11,180 nt of DNA from an uncultured Ruminococcus sp. GTDB taxonomy: Bacteria; Bacillota; Clostridia; Oscillospirales; Ruminococcaceae. Positions 1 through 6,700 of this stretch are shown one piece after another (the first letter of the stretch is position 1; each line of letters opens with the position of its first letter). Under the pieces are notes generated by a model. It searched no databases. It saw nothing but the letters and a program-made list of their open reading frames with translations, and had not been told where the DNA came from. The position numbers were made by a program, and so were the translations under genes. The stretch spans positions 1 to 11,180 of the forward strand of contig CAMNMO010000063.1 of assembly GCA_946544695.1 (NCBI GenBank). The letters are read 5' to 3'.

Positions 1-679
1 CCTGTGCAAGTCCTGTAAGTCCCGGCTTGATGTCATTAGCTCCGTATTTGTCACGCTCTGCTGTCAGATAATCCTGATTCCACAGTGCGGGACGTGGACC
101 GATAATACTCATATTTCCGATAAATATATTCCAAAGCTGAGGGAGTTCGTCAATAGAAAGTTTCCTGATCAGTTTACCGCTTTTAAGCAGGTACTTCTCT
201 GGATCATCCAGCATGTGCGTAGGAACGTTGTGCGGTGTGTCCAGTCTCATGGAACGGAATTTTGAAAGCTTGAAATACCTTTTGTCCATTCCCACACGTT
301 TCTGATGGAATATAACAGGACCGGGATCATCTACTTTTATGGCGATGGAAGTCACTGCATATATGGGAGACAGTGCGACCATACCACCAAACGATAAAAT
401 AACATCCAGTCCACGCTTGATATACTTTTCGTAAAATGTCTGATGGTGAGAAGAACAGCCTGTTGCTTCAAGGTGCCCCTGTTTGCCGTCTGCATTGACA
501 GCGTCTGTTTCGCTTTCGACAAATATGACACGCTTGCCACGCATGGGGTTCTGCTCGGCAGGTTCGTCGTCATAATATGATGCTGACTTCTGCTTTTTTG
601 ATATTGCCTTCATTGTCAGAAAGGTTACGCCCAGCGCAGCTCCTGTAATGACAATGGCATTTTTCAGCTTTTTATTCAC
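1..679 (-). CDS. Polyprenyl-phosphate sugar-1-phosphate transferase (PglC/WcaJ-like), 3' end outside window
   Basis: Partial gene: 226 residues are visible and the C-terminus lies beyond the left edge. The family transfers a sugar-1-phosphate from a nucleotide sugar to undecaprenyl phosphate at the inner membrane face, the first step of capsule, exopolysaccharide or glycoprotein glycan assembly. Seen: a hydrophobic reentrant/TM helix at about residues 91-115 preceded by KRGLD; the signature DDPGPVIFHQKRVG (117-130); KFRSM (140-144); SIDELPQLWNIF (175-186); GNMSIIGPRP (188-197); and DIKPGLTGLAQ (216-226). The DDPGP Asp is the expected catalytic nucleophile (family knowledge). The GTG start is chosen because GAGGG sits 7 bases before it and it begins 13 bases after the acyltransferase stop. 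About 85 residues precede the core: a short hydrophobic stretch (8-22) and a polar linker, absent from minimal PglC proteins. Substrate sugar cannot be told. Confidence 0.93.
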   Translation of the reverse strand, partial: MNKKLKNAIVITGAALGVTFLTMKAISKKQKSASYYDDEPAEQNPMRGKRVIFVESETDAVNADGKQGHLEATGCSSHHQTFYEKYIKRGLDVILSFGGMVALSPIYAVTSIAIKVDDPGPVIFHQKRVGMDKRYFKLSKFRSMRLDTPHNVPTHMLDDPEKYLLKSGKLIRKLSIDELPQLWNIFIGNMSIIGPRPALWNQDYLTAERDKYGANDIKPGLTGLAQ

Positions 680-692
680 TGTTTATCCCTCA

Positions 693-1187
693 TTATTCAG
701 TGATGATCTCACTGTATTTTGTATTTGTTTTATTATCTACGACAGCCCTTGCTCCGACCACAGTCCCGCAGTCTATATGGCAGCCGTCTTTTATCGTACT
801 GTTGTGATTTATTATGGCTCCCGCTGATATCAGGCAGCCTTTGCCGATCGCAGCTCCTGTGTGTATCACTGCCATTGGTTCGACGATAGTTCCCTTACCA
901 ATTACAGCTGTCGGGGCAACATAAGCTTTAGGGTGTATAAGGCAGGTTATCTCATAACCTGCTTTCTCAAGCATATCCAAAAGTTCAAGACGTATTTCAG
1001 CATTGCCGATAGCGACTGCTGCTTTTTTATGGCCTGTAACAAACTGTGCCAACTCATTGATATGACCGATCGCTATTTCGCTATTATCATCAAGAAAATC
1101 TATCCTGTCGAAACAGTTCAGGCTCTCGGCGATCTCTTTGACTAGCATTCCGTATTGACCTGCACCGAGTATCAATAGGTTATCCAT
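693..1187 (-). CDS. PglD/NeuD-like sugar O-/N-acyltransferase (left-handed beta-helix), short form
   Basis: A 164-residue protein. Family members acetylate amino-sugars or sialic acids using acetyl-CoA and act as trimers in the cytoplasm. The N-terminal part is a Rossmann-like nucleotide-sugar binding domain (NLLILGAGQYG, residues 3-13; DFLDD, about 29-33). From about residue 90 there are hexapeptide repeats (VIGKGTIVE, AIGKGCLISAG) and an IINHN motif, whose His matches the usual catalytic base of PglD (family knowledge). The open frame extends 44 codons upstream to a GTG at 1319, but that GTG lacks a ribosome site and lies almost at the predicted transcription start. The ATG at 1187 begins exactly at the conserved beta strand. 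The protein ends soon after one His-containing coil, 40-50 residues shorter than typical PglD/NeuD. Co-transcribed with the downstream sugar transferase, a pairing typical of bacillosamine-like or surface glycan clusters. Confidence 0.85.
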   Translation of the reverse strand: MDNLLILGAGQYGMLVKEIAESLNCFDRIDFLDDNSEIAIGHINELAQFVTGHKKAAVAIGNAEIRLELLDMLEKAGYEITCLIHPKAYVAPTAVIGKGTIVEPMAVIHTGAAIGKGCLISAGAIINHNSTIKDGCHIDCGTVVGARAVVDNKTNTKYSEIITE

Positions 1188-1202
1188 AATATCAGAACTG
1201 TG

Positions 1203-1209
1203 CTCCTTT
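1203..1209 (-). promoter_or_regulatory. Ribosome binding site of the acyltransferase gene, unusually distant
   Basis: AAAGGAG on the minus strand is the only good Shine-Dalgarno match upstream of the acyltransferase, but 15 bases separate it from the ATG at 1187. No in-frame ATG, GTG or TTG lies at the usual 6-9 bases. An in-frame ATT directly precedes the ATG. Confidence 0.5.
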
Positions 1210-1283
1210 CGGCAATTATGTTGATAAAATGCGTATATTAATCGTAATAGACTCCTGTCTGAAGAATACGATGTGCCGCTGGC

Positions 1284-1319
1284 ATCATTACTCTCAGGGT
1301 GCCCAAACTGCCAGAACAC
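1284..1319 (-). other. Possible leader hairpin in the 5' UTR of the acyltransferase unit
   Basis: Within the long leader, CTGGCA and TGCCAG are perfect complements about 24 bases apart on the minus strand, and the loop contains a smaller GGGCACCC element. I do not recognise a known riboswitch class. The pairing is short and may be chance. Confidence 0.25.
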
Positions 1320-1337
1320 GCAGTTTTACACCATAAT

Positions 1338-1366
1338 ATTATATCATTAACTATTTGCAATGTCAA
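1338..1366 (-). promoter_or_regulatory. Sigma-A promoter of the acyltransferase / sugar transferase unit
   Basis: On the minus strand TTGACA (1361-1366) and TATAAT (1338-1343) are separated by exactly 17 bases, a perfect housekeeping consensus. The -10 is preceded by TGA, forming an extended -10. Transcription should begin near 1331, giving a leader of about 145 bases before the ATG at 1187. Confidence 0.85.
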
Positions 1367-1556
1367 TACTTTAGGGCTGTTTTTGTGGGTTTGTATTAAT
1401 TCGCTTTTAAAACGGGCTGCTTTTTGAACAGGAATGGTAGATAATTTGAACAAATTAAACATAATGGCGCTGCCAGGGAAAAATACTGACTTACTGTGTA
1501 ATATTTTACACCCGACTTTTTTATCGTATCAACCCCTCTCCCCCAAACACAAAAAC
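1367..1556. other. Intergenic region between the spore protein terminator and the glycan promoter
   Basis: No gene is supported here; short frames lack ribosome sites. It contains a 16-base palindrome (TAATTTG-AA-CAAATTA, 1442-1457) and a small GTGTAA/TTACAC hairpin (1496-1511) followed a few bases later by T6 on the plus strand. Confidence 0.5.
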
Positions 1557-1590
1557 CACCCATGCTGCACAGAAAAGTACAGCATGGGTG
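1557..1590 (-). terminator. Rho-independent terminator of the spore protein gene
   Basis: An 11-bp perfect stem (CACCCATGCTG, 1557-1567, with CAGCATGGGTG, 1580-1590) with a 12-base loop lies 38 bases after the stop codon on the minus strand. It is followed in that direction by GGTTTTTGTGTTT. Confidence 0.85.
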
Positions 1591-1628
1591 TTCCGGACTT
1601 ATACGGTTGTTACGCAGTAAGGCGGGTA

Positions 1629-1817
1629 TTACTGCTTGTTGCCCATCTTGTAGGCGTCGATCATCTTCTTGACCATCTGTCCGCCGACAGAGCCTGCTTC
1701 TCTGGAGGTCAGGTCGCCGTTATAGCCCTGCTTCAGGTTTACGCCTACTTCGCCTGCTGCCTCCATCTTGAATCTGTTGAGAGTTTCTCTGCCCTGCTGT
1801 GTTGTGATACCTTTCAT
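1629..1817 (-). CDS. Small acid-soluble spore protein, alpha/beta type
   Basis: A 62-residue protein. Alpha/beta SASPs coat spore DNA, protect it from UV and chemicals, and are degraded by the GPR protease at germination. Seen: the first conserved helix with the GPR-type site KMEAAGEVGVNL (matching the family K-x-E-[IA]-A/[SG]-E-x-GV pattern) and the second block LTSREAGSVGGQMVKKMI, matching the family TSR-x-x-GSVGG-x-x-[TV]-[KR]-[KR]. The frame continues 18 codons upstream, but the ATG at 1817 is chosen because GGAG lies 8 bases before it and the product then has normal SASP length. It is monocistronic, with its own terminator, and divergent from the sigma factor gene. A sigma-G-like promoter (GTAATA ... 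CAATATT, about 1853-1885, minus strand) is possible but weak. Confidence 0.92.
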   Translation of the reverse strand: MKGITTQQGRETLNRFKMEAAGEVGVNLKQGYNGDLTSREAGSVGGQMVKKMIDAYKMGNKQ

Positions 1818-1923
1818 TTTCGTTTCTCCTTTTGATTTATTCGGGCTTGCGATAATATTGTGTGCTTTCATAAGCGGGATATTACAGGGAAATTACGGCA
1901 AATAAAAAAGCGGTCAAATACGG

Positions 1924-1933
1924 TGAACGTTCA
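1924..1933. repeat. Perfect 10-base palindrome between divergent genes
   Basis: TGAACGTTCA reads identically on both strands. It lies between the spore protein gene and the sigma factor gene, about 40 bases upstream of the proposed sigma promoter. A regulator site is possible; chance is also possible in a region this size. Confidence 0.3.
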
Positions 1934-1970
1934 AAATGAGACAAAATATTTTTTGGAAATTTACAAAAAG

Positions 1971-1997
1971 TGTGACCTTTTCTGCATATTTCCCGAT
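1971..1997 (+). promoter_or_regulatory. Candidate ECF-type autoregulatory promoter of the sigma factor operon
   Basis: TGTGAC (1971-1976), 17 bases, then CGAT (1994-1997) resembles promoters of Bacillus ECF sigma factors such as SigX (TGTAAC-N17-CGAC, from memory). It sits about 33 bases before the start codon, which leaves a short leader. No TTGACA/TATAAT promoter as good as those elsewhere in the window is seen for this operon, although ATTATTATAG (1995-2004) could serve as a weak housekeeping -10. Confidence 0.42.
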
Positions 1998-2029
1998 TAT
2001 TATAGTGAACAGAGAAAGGAGGCAGAAAA

Positions 2030-2596
2030 ATGGAAAACAATATTTCCGATGCTGAACTTATCAGGCTGTACCTGGTGCGTGATGACATGGCTGTTGAGCT
2101 GACGATGAAGAAATATGGCAGCAGACTTATGCATTTTGCATTGGGTTTTCTGGGTGATGAACGTGATGCGGAGGAATGCGTGAATGATGCGTACCTGAAA
2201 GCATGGGATTCGATACCGCCGCATGAACCAGCCGACCTGTATGCGTATCTTGCAAGGATATGCCGTTTTACTGCCTACGATATGATCGAAAAGCGAAACA
2301 CTGTAAAACGTGGCGCACAGGTCGTGGAACTCACTCATGAAATGGAAGAATGCATACCCGATACATCGGGCAAAGCAGACGTATCGGGTGCAGAACTTAC
2401 ATCTTTGCTGAATGATTTTCTCGGAGCGCTGAAACGTGATGAACGTTCGTTGTTCGTCAGACGTTACTGGTTCGGGGAAAGCGTGAACGAGATAGCGGAG
2501 CGTTTCGGCTTTTCGGAAAGCAAGGTAAAGACAACTCTGTACCGCACACGTAAAAAGTTGAAGAAATACTTATCGAAGAAGGGGGTACTATCATGA
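2030..2596 (+). CDS. ECF-family RNA polymerase sigma factor (sigma-70 regions 2 and 4)
   Basis: A 188-residue alternative sigma factor that redirects RNA polymerase to a specific promoter set. Seen: region 2 (about residues 18-95), including the DERDAEECVNDAYLKAWDSI block, which corresponds to the DAEDIVQETFLRAW-type core-binding helix; a divergent linker (about 96-128); and region 4 (about 131-182), whose helix-turn-helix VNEIAERFGFSESKVKTTLY reads the -35 element. There is no region 1.1 or region 3, so it is ECF class, and its length is normal. AAAGGAGG lies 7 bases before the ATG. Its stop overlaps the next gene's start as ATGA (2593-2596), the usual arrangement for an ECF sigma with its anti-sigma factor. 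Autoregulation is suggested by the promoter-like element at 1971-1997. Its target genes are unknown. Confidence 0.94.
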   Translation: MENNISDAELIRLYLVRDDMAVELTMKKYGSRLMHFALGFLGDERDAEECVNDAYLKAWDSIPPHEPADLYAYLARICRFTAYDMIEKRNTVKRGAQVVELTHEMEECIPDTSGKADVSGAELTSLLNDFLGALKRDERSLFVRRYWFGESVNEIAERFGFSESKVKTTLYRTRKKLKKYLSKKGVLS

Positions 2597-3528
2597 ACGG
2601 AAACGATATTATGAAGGCGATGACAGGGATAAACGAGGAATACCTGACAGGCTCTGAGATCACGGTCACAAAAAACAGTAAGCACTCAAAGGGCGTATTC
2701 AAACTGGCAGTCGGGATAGCGGCAGCGGCGGTTTTTGTGATACCTGTCGGGGCGTATGCTTATAACACATTTATCCACAAAGACAGCGTTGAGCATTACA
2801 TTGAAAATGCGGAAGTACTCGAAAGCCGTGATCTCGCTGCGAACATGACAGCCGCAGACAATGACGGAGAGATACGCTTTACTGTTGAAACGGTGCTTAA
2901 TGACGGCAAGCAGATCTATGCTGTTGTAACTGCCGAGAAAATATCTGACAGTGCAGAAAAATATTCTAAGCGCTATACAACAGGCGGACTTAATTACTTT
3001 GTGACGGCTGTATATGCCGATAACGGTGAGTTCATCACGAATAATACCAGCACCAATCAATACTTTGACGGAACAGAAAAGCAAACGGAAGACCGACGGG
3101 CGCTGATAATAGACCTTGACGGGGTTGACACCTCAAGAGGGATAAAACTGCTGTTCCACAAAATGCGTGGAAATAATCTCTACGGAGAAGGAAAGCCTAC
3201 GGGACAGCGTGACAACAACAGCGTCCCGATACTCTCCGACTGCGATATAGAGATACCTGCGGAGAAAAACATAGCCTGCACGGAGCTTAAAAACGCTGAC
3301 GGTGAAAGTGTATTTCTTTCCGAGTACGAGCTTTACAGCCGTCCTGCTGTTTGGGGCAATACTATCGAATACAAAGCAGACCTCATTAAATCGAACGGCG
3401 AAAGAATACCTCTTGAAAACGTCCGTGAGAATTGTTATATGGAAACTTACTCCTATCTCATTTTCGACCGCATCATTGATACCGATATAAAAGGTGTTGA
3501 GATAAACGGTGTGGAATATCTGAGATAA
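2593..3528 (+). CDS. Putative membrane-anchored anti-sigma factor / sensor (DUF4179-like)
   Basis: A 311-residue protein with a short cytoplasmic N-terminus (1-34, beginning MNGNDIMKAMTGINEEYL), one membrane helix (about 35-57, VFKLAVGIAAAAVFVIPVGA) and an extracellular domain of about 250 residues, mostly predicted beta strand. This topology, plus the ATGA overlap with the ECF sigma gene, indicates the cognate anti-sigma factor, which would hold the sigma inactive until an outside signal arrives. The N-terminal I-x-x-A-x-x-x-I pattern and the outer domain resemble Firmicutes proteins I recall as DUF4179-containing; the domain name is from memory. No zinc-binding HxxxCxxC motif is seen, so it is not a ZAS-type anti-sigma. 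AAGGGGG lies 7 bases before the start codon. The gene is followed at once by a terminator, so the operon has two genes. The signal sensed is unknown. Confidence 0.75.
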   Translation: MNGNDIMKAMTGINEEYLTGSEITVTKNSKHSKGVFKLAVGIAAAAVFVIPVGAYAYNTFIHKDSVEHYIENAEVLESRDLAANMTAADNDGEIRFTVETVLNDGKQIYAVVTAEKISDSAEKYSKRYTTGGLNYFVTAVYADNGEFITNNTSTNQYFDGTEKQTEDRRALIIDLDGVDTSRGIKLLFHKMRGNNLYGEGKPTGQRDNNSVPILSDCDIEIPAEKNIACTELKNADGESVFLSEYELYSRPAVWGNTIEYKADLIKSNGERIPLENVRENCYMETYSYLIFDRIIDTDIKGVEINGVEYLR

Positions 3529-3535
3529 TATTAGA

Positions 3536-3569
3536 TCGGCGTGCCTTCGGGTGCGCCGAAAATTTTTTT
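3536..3569 (+). terminator. Rho-independent terminator with UUCG tetraloop after the sigma/anti-sigma operon
   Basis: The stem TCGGCGTGCC / GGTGCGCCGA (10 bp, including two G-U wobbles) is closed by a TTCG tetraloop (3546-3549) and followed by AAA and T7 (3563-3569). It begins 7 bases after the stop codon region. Confidence 0.9.
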
Positions 3570-3619
3570 CATGTTCTCAGCTTAATGAACTCTCGGGATA
3601 TGTATACTGCATCTTTTGT

Positions 3620-3665
3620 TTTACATTAAATTAGTGAATGATGACATAATATTGATAAATGTAAA
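3620..3665. repeat. Spaced inverted repeat upstream of the CAP-dockerin promoter
   Basis: TTTACATT (3620-3627) and AATGTAAA (3658-3665) are perfect inverted copies 30 bases apart, ending 9 bases before the -35 box. They could be a bipartite regulator site. The region is AT-rich, so chance is plausible. Confidence 0.3.
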
Positions 3666-3674
3666 TCATTTCTA

Positions 3675-3703
3675 TTGACAAAATAACGAAGAAAAGCTAT
3701 AAT
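3675..3703 (+). promoter_or_regulatory. Sigma-A promoter of the CAP-dockerin gene
   Basis: TTGACA (3675-3680), 17 bases, TATAAT (3698-3703): a perfect housekeeping consensus. The expected start near 3710 gives a leader of about 34 bases, ending in an AAGGGGG ribosome site before the ATG at 3744. Confidence 0.9.
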
Positions 3704-3743
3704 TAAATAGGTGTACTATATATATTAAGGGGGAATATTAAAA

Positions 3744-6700
3744 ATGAAAAGAACTAAAAAGGCAGTTCGCACACTGGCACTGCTGCCTGTGGTGCTGGCG
3801 CTGACAGGCGGTGCGGCTATTCAGGCGTTTGCTGAAACGGTGAGTGCTTCTGTTTCGGGACAGTATTACCAGACGACCGCAAGGAGCATGATGACCTACA
3901 TCAACGATTTCCGCACTAACGGTGAGGGCTGGTACTGGAATGAGGACGATACCACAAAGACCTATACAGGCAAGCTTGCTGCGCTAAGCTACGATTACAA
4001 GCTTGAACAGGTGGCAATGAAGCGTGCATCTGAGATAGCGCTGAATTTTGCACATACCAGACCCGATGGCACGGACTGTTTTACTGCCTATGATGAACTG
4101 GGATACCCCACATTCTCATACCGTGGTGAGAACATAGCGGTGAACTATGTGGGCGATGCCGAGAGCATTTTCAACCAGTGGAAGGAAGAAGATGAGCCCT
4201 ATACTTATCAGGGTCACAGAAGAAGTATGCTCAGCGCCAACTTCAAATATGTGGGCATCGCATTCTTTGAGGTGAACGGCTTTTATTACTGCGTTCAGGA
4301 ATTTGGTGATGTTTCGGGCGGACTTTCACAGACGAACGCAAATAATTCTGCCGTGACTGTCGATGTTCCCATATCATCATCTTATGTCACAAAAGCCGAA
4401 CTCAAAACGGACAAGACTTCGATGACGATGGAATACGGCGCAACATCAGCCGCACCTTCGGCACACCTTGACCTTACTACCAAGGGCTGGTCCGGTGCAC
4501 ATAATGTGGTGCCGTCAGATGCAGCCGTGACTTATACATCATCAGACAGCACGGGGCTTTCGGTAAACGGCAGCAAGGTGACCGCTAAAAAGGCGGGCAG
4601 CTATACCCTTACCGCTAAGGCGACCTTCAACGGTGCAACCTACACTAAGCCAATAACCGTAACGGTCAAAAAGCGCAGCCTTGAAAGTTCGGCTGTCAGC
4701 GCTGCACTTACCACAACGCAGTATACCTATGACGGCGGCGCAAAGCAGCCGAGCACTGTTTTGAAGTACGGCAGCCAGACTCTTTACAAGGGCACTGACT
4801 ACACCGTCAAGTATGACAAGAACATATCTGCGGGCACAGCCGATGTCATCGTGACAGGCATGGGCAACTATGAGGGTTCGCTGACACTGCATTTTACCAT
4901 AAACAAAAAGCCGATAAAGGAACTGACACTCACGACCTCGCCCGAGAGCGTGACCTACACAGGTTCGGCTGTGGCGGTTGCACCCGTGCTGAAGGACGGC
5001 AGCAAGACCCTGACGGAAGGCAAGGATTATACCTTTATAATAGAGGACAATCTCAATGCGGGCACAGGCCATGTCACCGTGACAGGCAAGGGCAATTACA
5101 CAGGCACGGAAACGGTGGATTTTACCATAAACAAGGTGAACGTATCAAAGCTTACAGTGTCGGGCATAAGCGATGCGGTCTATTCGGGTATTGCGGTAAA
5201 ACCTGTGCCGACAGTAAAATTTGGCAGCAAGACCCTGACAGAAGGCAAGGACTATACCCTGACTTATAAGGACAATGTGAAGGCGGGCACAGCAGGCGTC
5301 ATAATCACGGGCAAGGGCAACTTCACAGGCAGCCGCACTGTTTCTTTTGAGATAGCACCTAAGGATATCTCAAAGCTGACAGTATCCGAACCTGAAAGCT
5401 GCACCTACAACGGCAAGGCTAACAAGCCCGCTGTGACAGTCAGCGACGGCAGGATAGAACTGACAAACTACACCCTCAGCTATAAGAACAACGTGAATGC
5501 GGGCGAGGGAAGTGTTACAGTCACCTGCAAGGGCAACTATACAGGCAGTGTTACAAAGACATTCAAGATAAAGCCCCGCAGCATAGGCGAAGCTGAAATA
5601 TCAGCCCCCGCAGATGCAGTCTACACAGGCAGTGCTATCACCCCCGCTGTAAATGTCACCGACCTTGACAGCACACTGACAGAGGGCGTTGACTATGAAC
5701 TTGTATACAAGAACAACGTCGATGCGGGCGAAGCTGCTGTAACAGTAAAGGGCAAGGGCAATTACGGTTCATCTGCTGAAAAGACCTTTGAGATAGTGCC
5801 TAAGGATATCTCGGGGCTGGAGATAGCAGCTGCTGAAACGGTGGTATACACAGGCAGCACCGCCGCCCCCGAAGTTGCTGTCATGGACGGTGAGACTGCA
5901 CTTGCAGAAGATGAGTTCACCGTCAGCTGCGACAAAAATGCCGTTGATGTGGGAACTTACGAGCTGACAGTTACAGTCAGCGGAAACTACACAGGCACAA
6001 AAACACTTACTTACGAGATAACCCCGAAGGATATATCGGCGATCACGGTAACACCGCCTTTGAGCGTGCTGTACACAGGCAAGCCTGTCACATCATCGCC
6101 TGTGCTGACTGACGGCAGTTATACCCTTGCCGAAGGCGAGGACTATACACTTGCATACAGCAGCAACACCGAGATAGGCGAAGCAGAGGTGGAGGTCACC
6201 TGCACAGGCAACTACAAGGGTACAGCAAAGCTGAACTTCATCATTACCGACCGCAGCCTTGAGGATTGTGAGCTTTCGGCAGACAGTGAGTTTGTGTATG
6301 ACGGCAGCAGCCATATCCCCGCAGTCACCCTGACTTACGACGGCGAAAAGCTGGGCGAAGATGAGTACACGGTAAAGCTTGCGGAAGGCGATGATGCAGT
6401 CGATGCAGGCGAGTATATCCTCGTTATAGGCGGCAGCGGCAGCTATGCGGGCGAACTTACACACAGCTTTACCATCAAGCCCTTTGATGTGGCAGACTGC
6501 GAGGTCGTGGTGAGCGATACAGAGTTTGTCTATGACGGCAAAAAGCATGCGCCCACAGTAAAGGTGCTGAGGGACGGCGAGGAACTTTCCGCAGATGACT
6601 TTGATACAGCCGTTGAAAGCGGCGCAGATGCGGGCAGCTATACTGTCACCGTGACAGGCAAGGGGAATTACACAGGAGAAACGAGCGCTGATTACAGCAT

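Noticed and set aside
1188..1319. 44-codon N-terminal extension of the acyltransferase
   Set aside because: Its GTG start has no Shine-Dalgarno and lies about 12 bases from the predicted transcription start; the conserved fold begins at the ATG at 1187.
1238..1462. 74-codon minus-strand frame across the glycan promoter
   Set aside because: It spans a perfect -35/-10 pair and has no ribosome site or recognisable family.
1434..1835. 133-codon plus-strand frame opposite the spore protein gene
   Set aside because: It runs through a clear terminator hairpin and an intergenic region, and the opposite strand encodes an unmistakable SASP.
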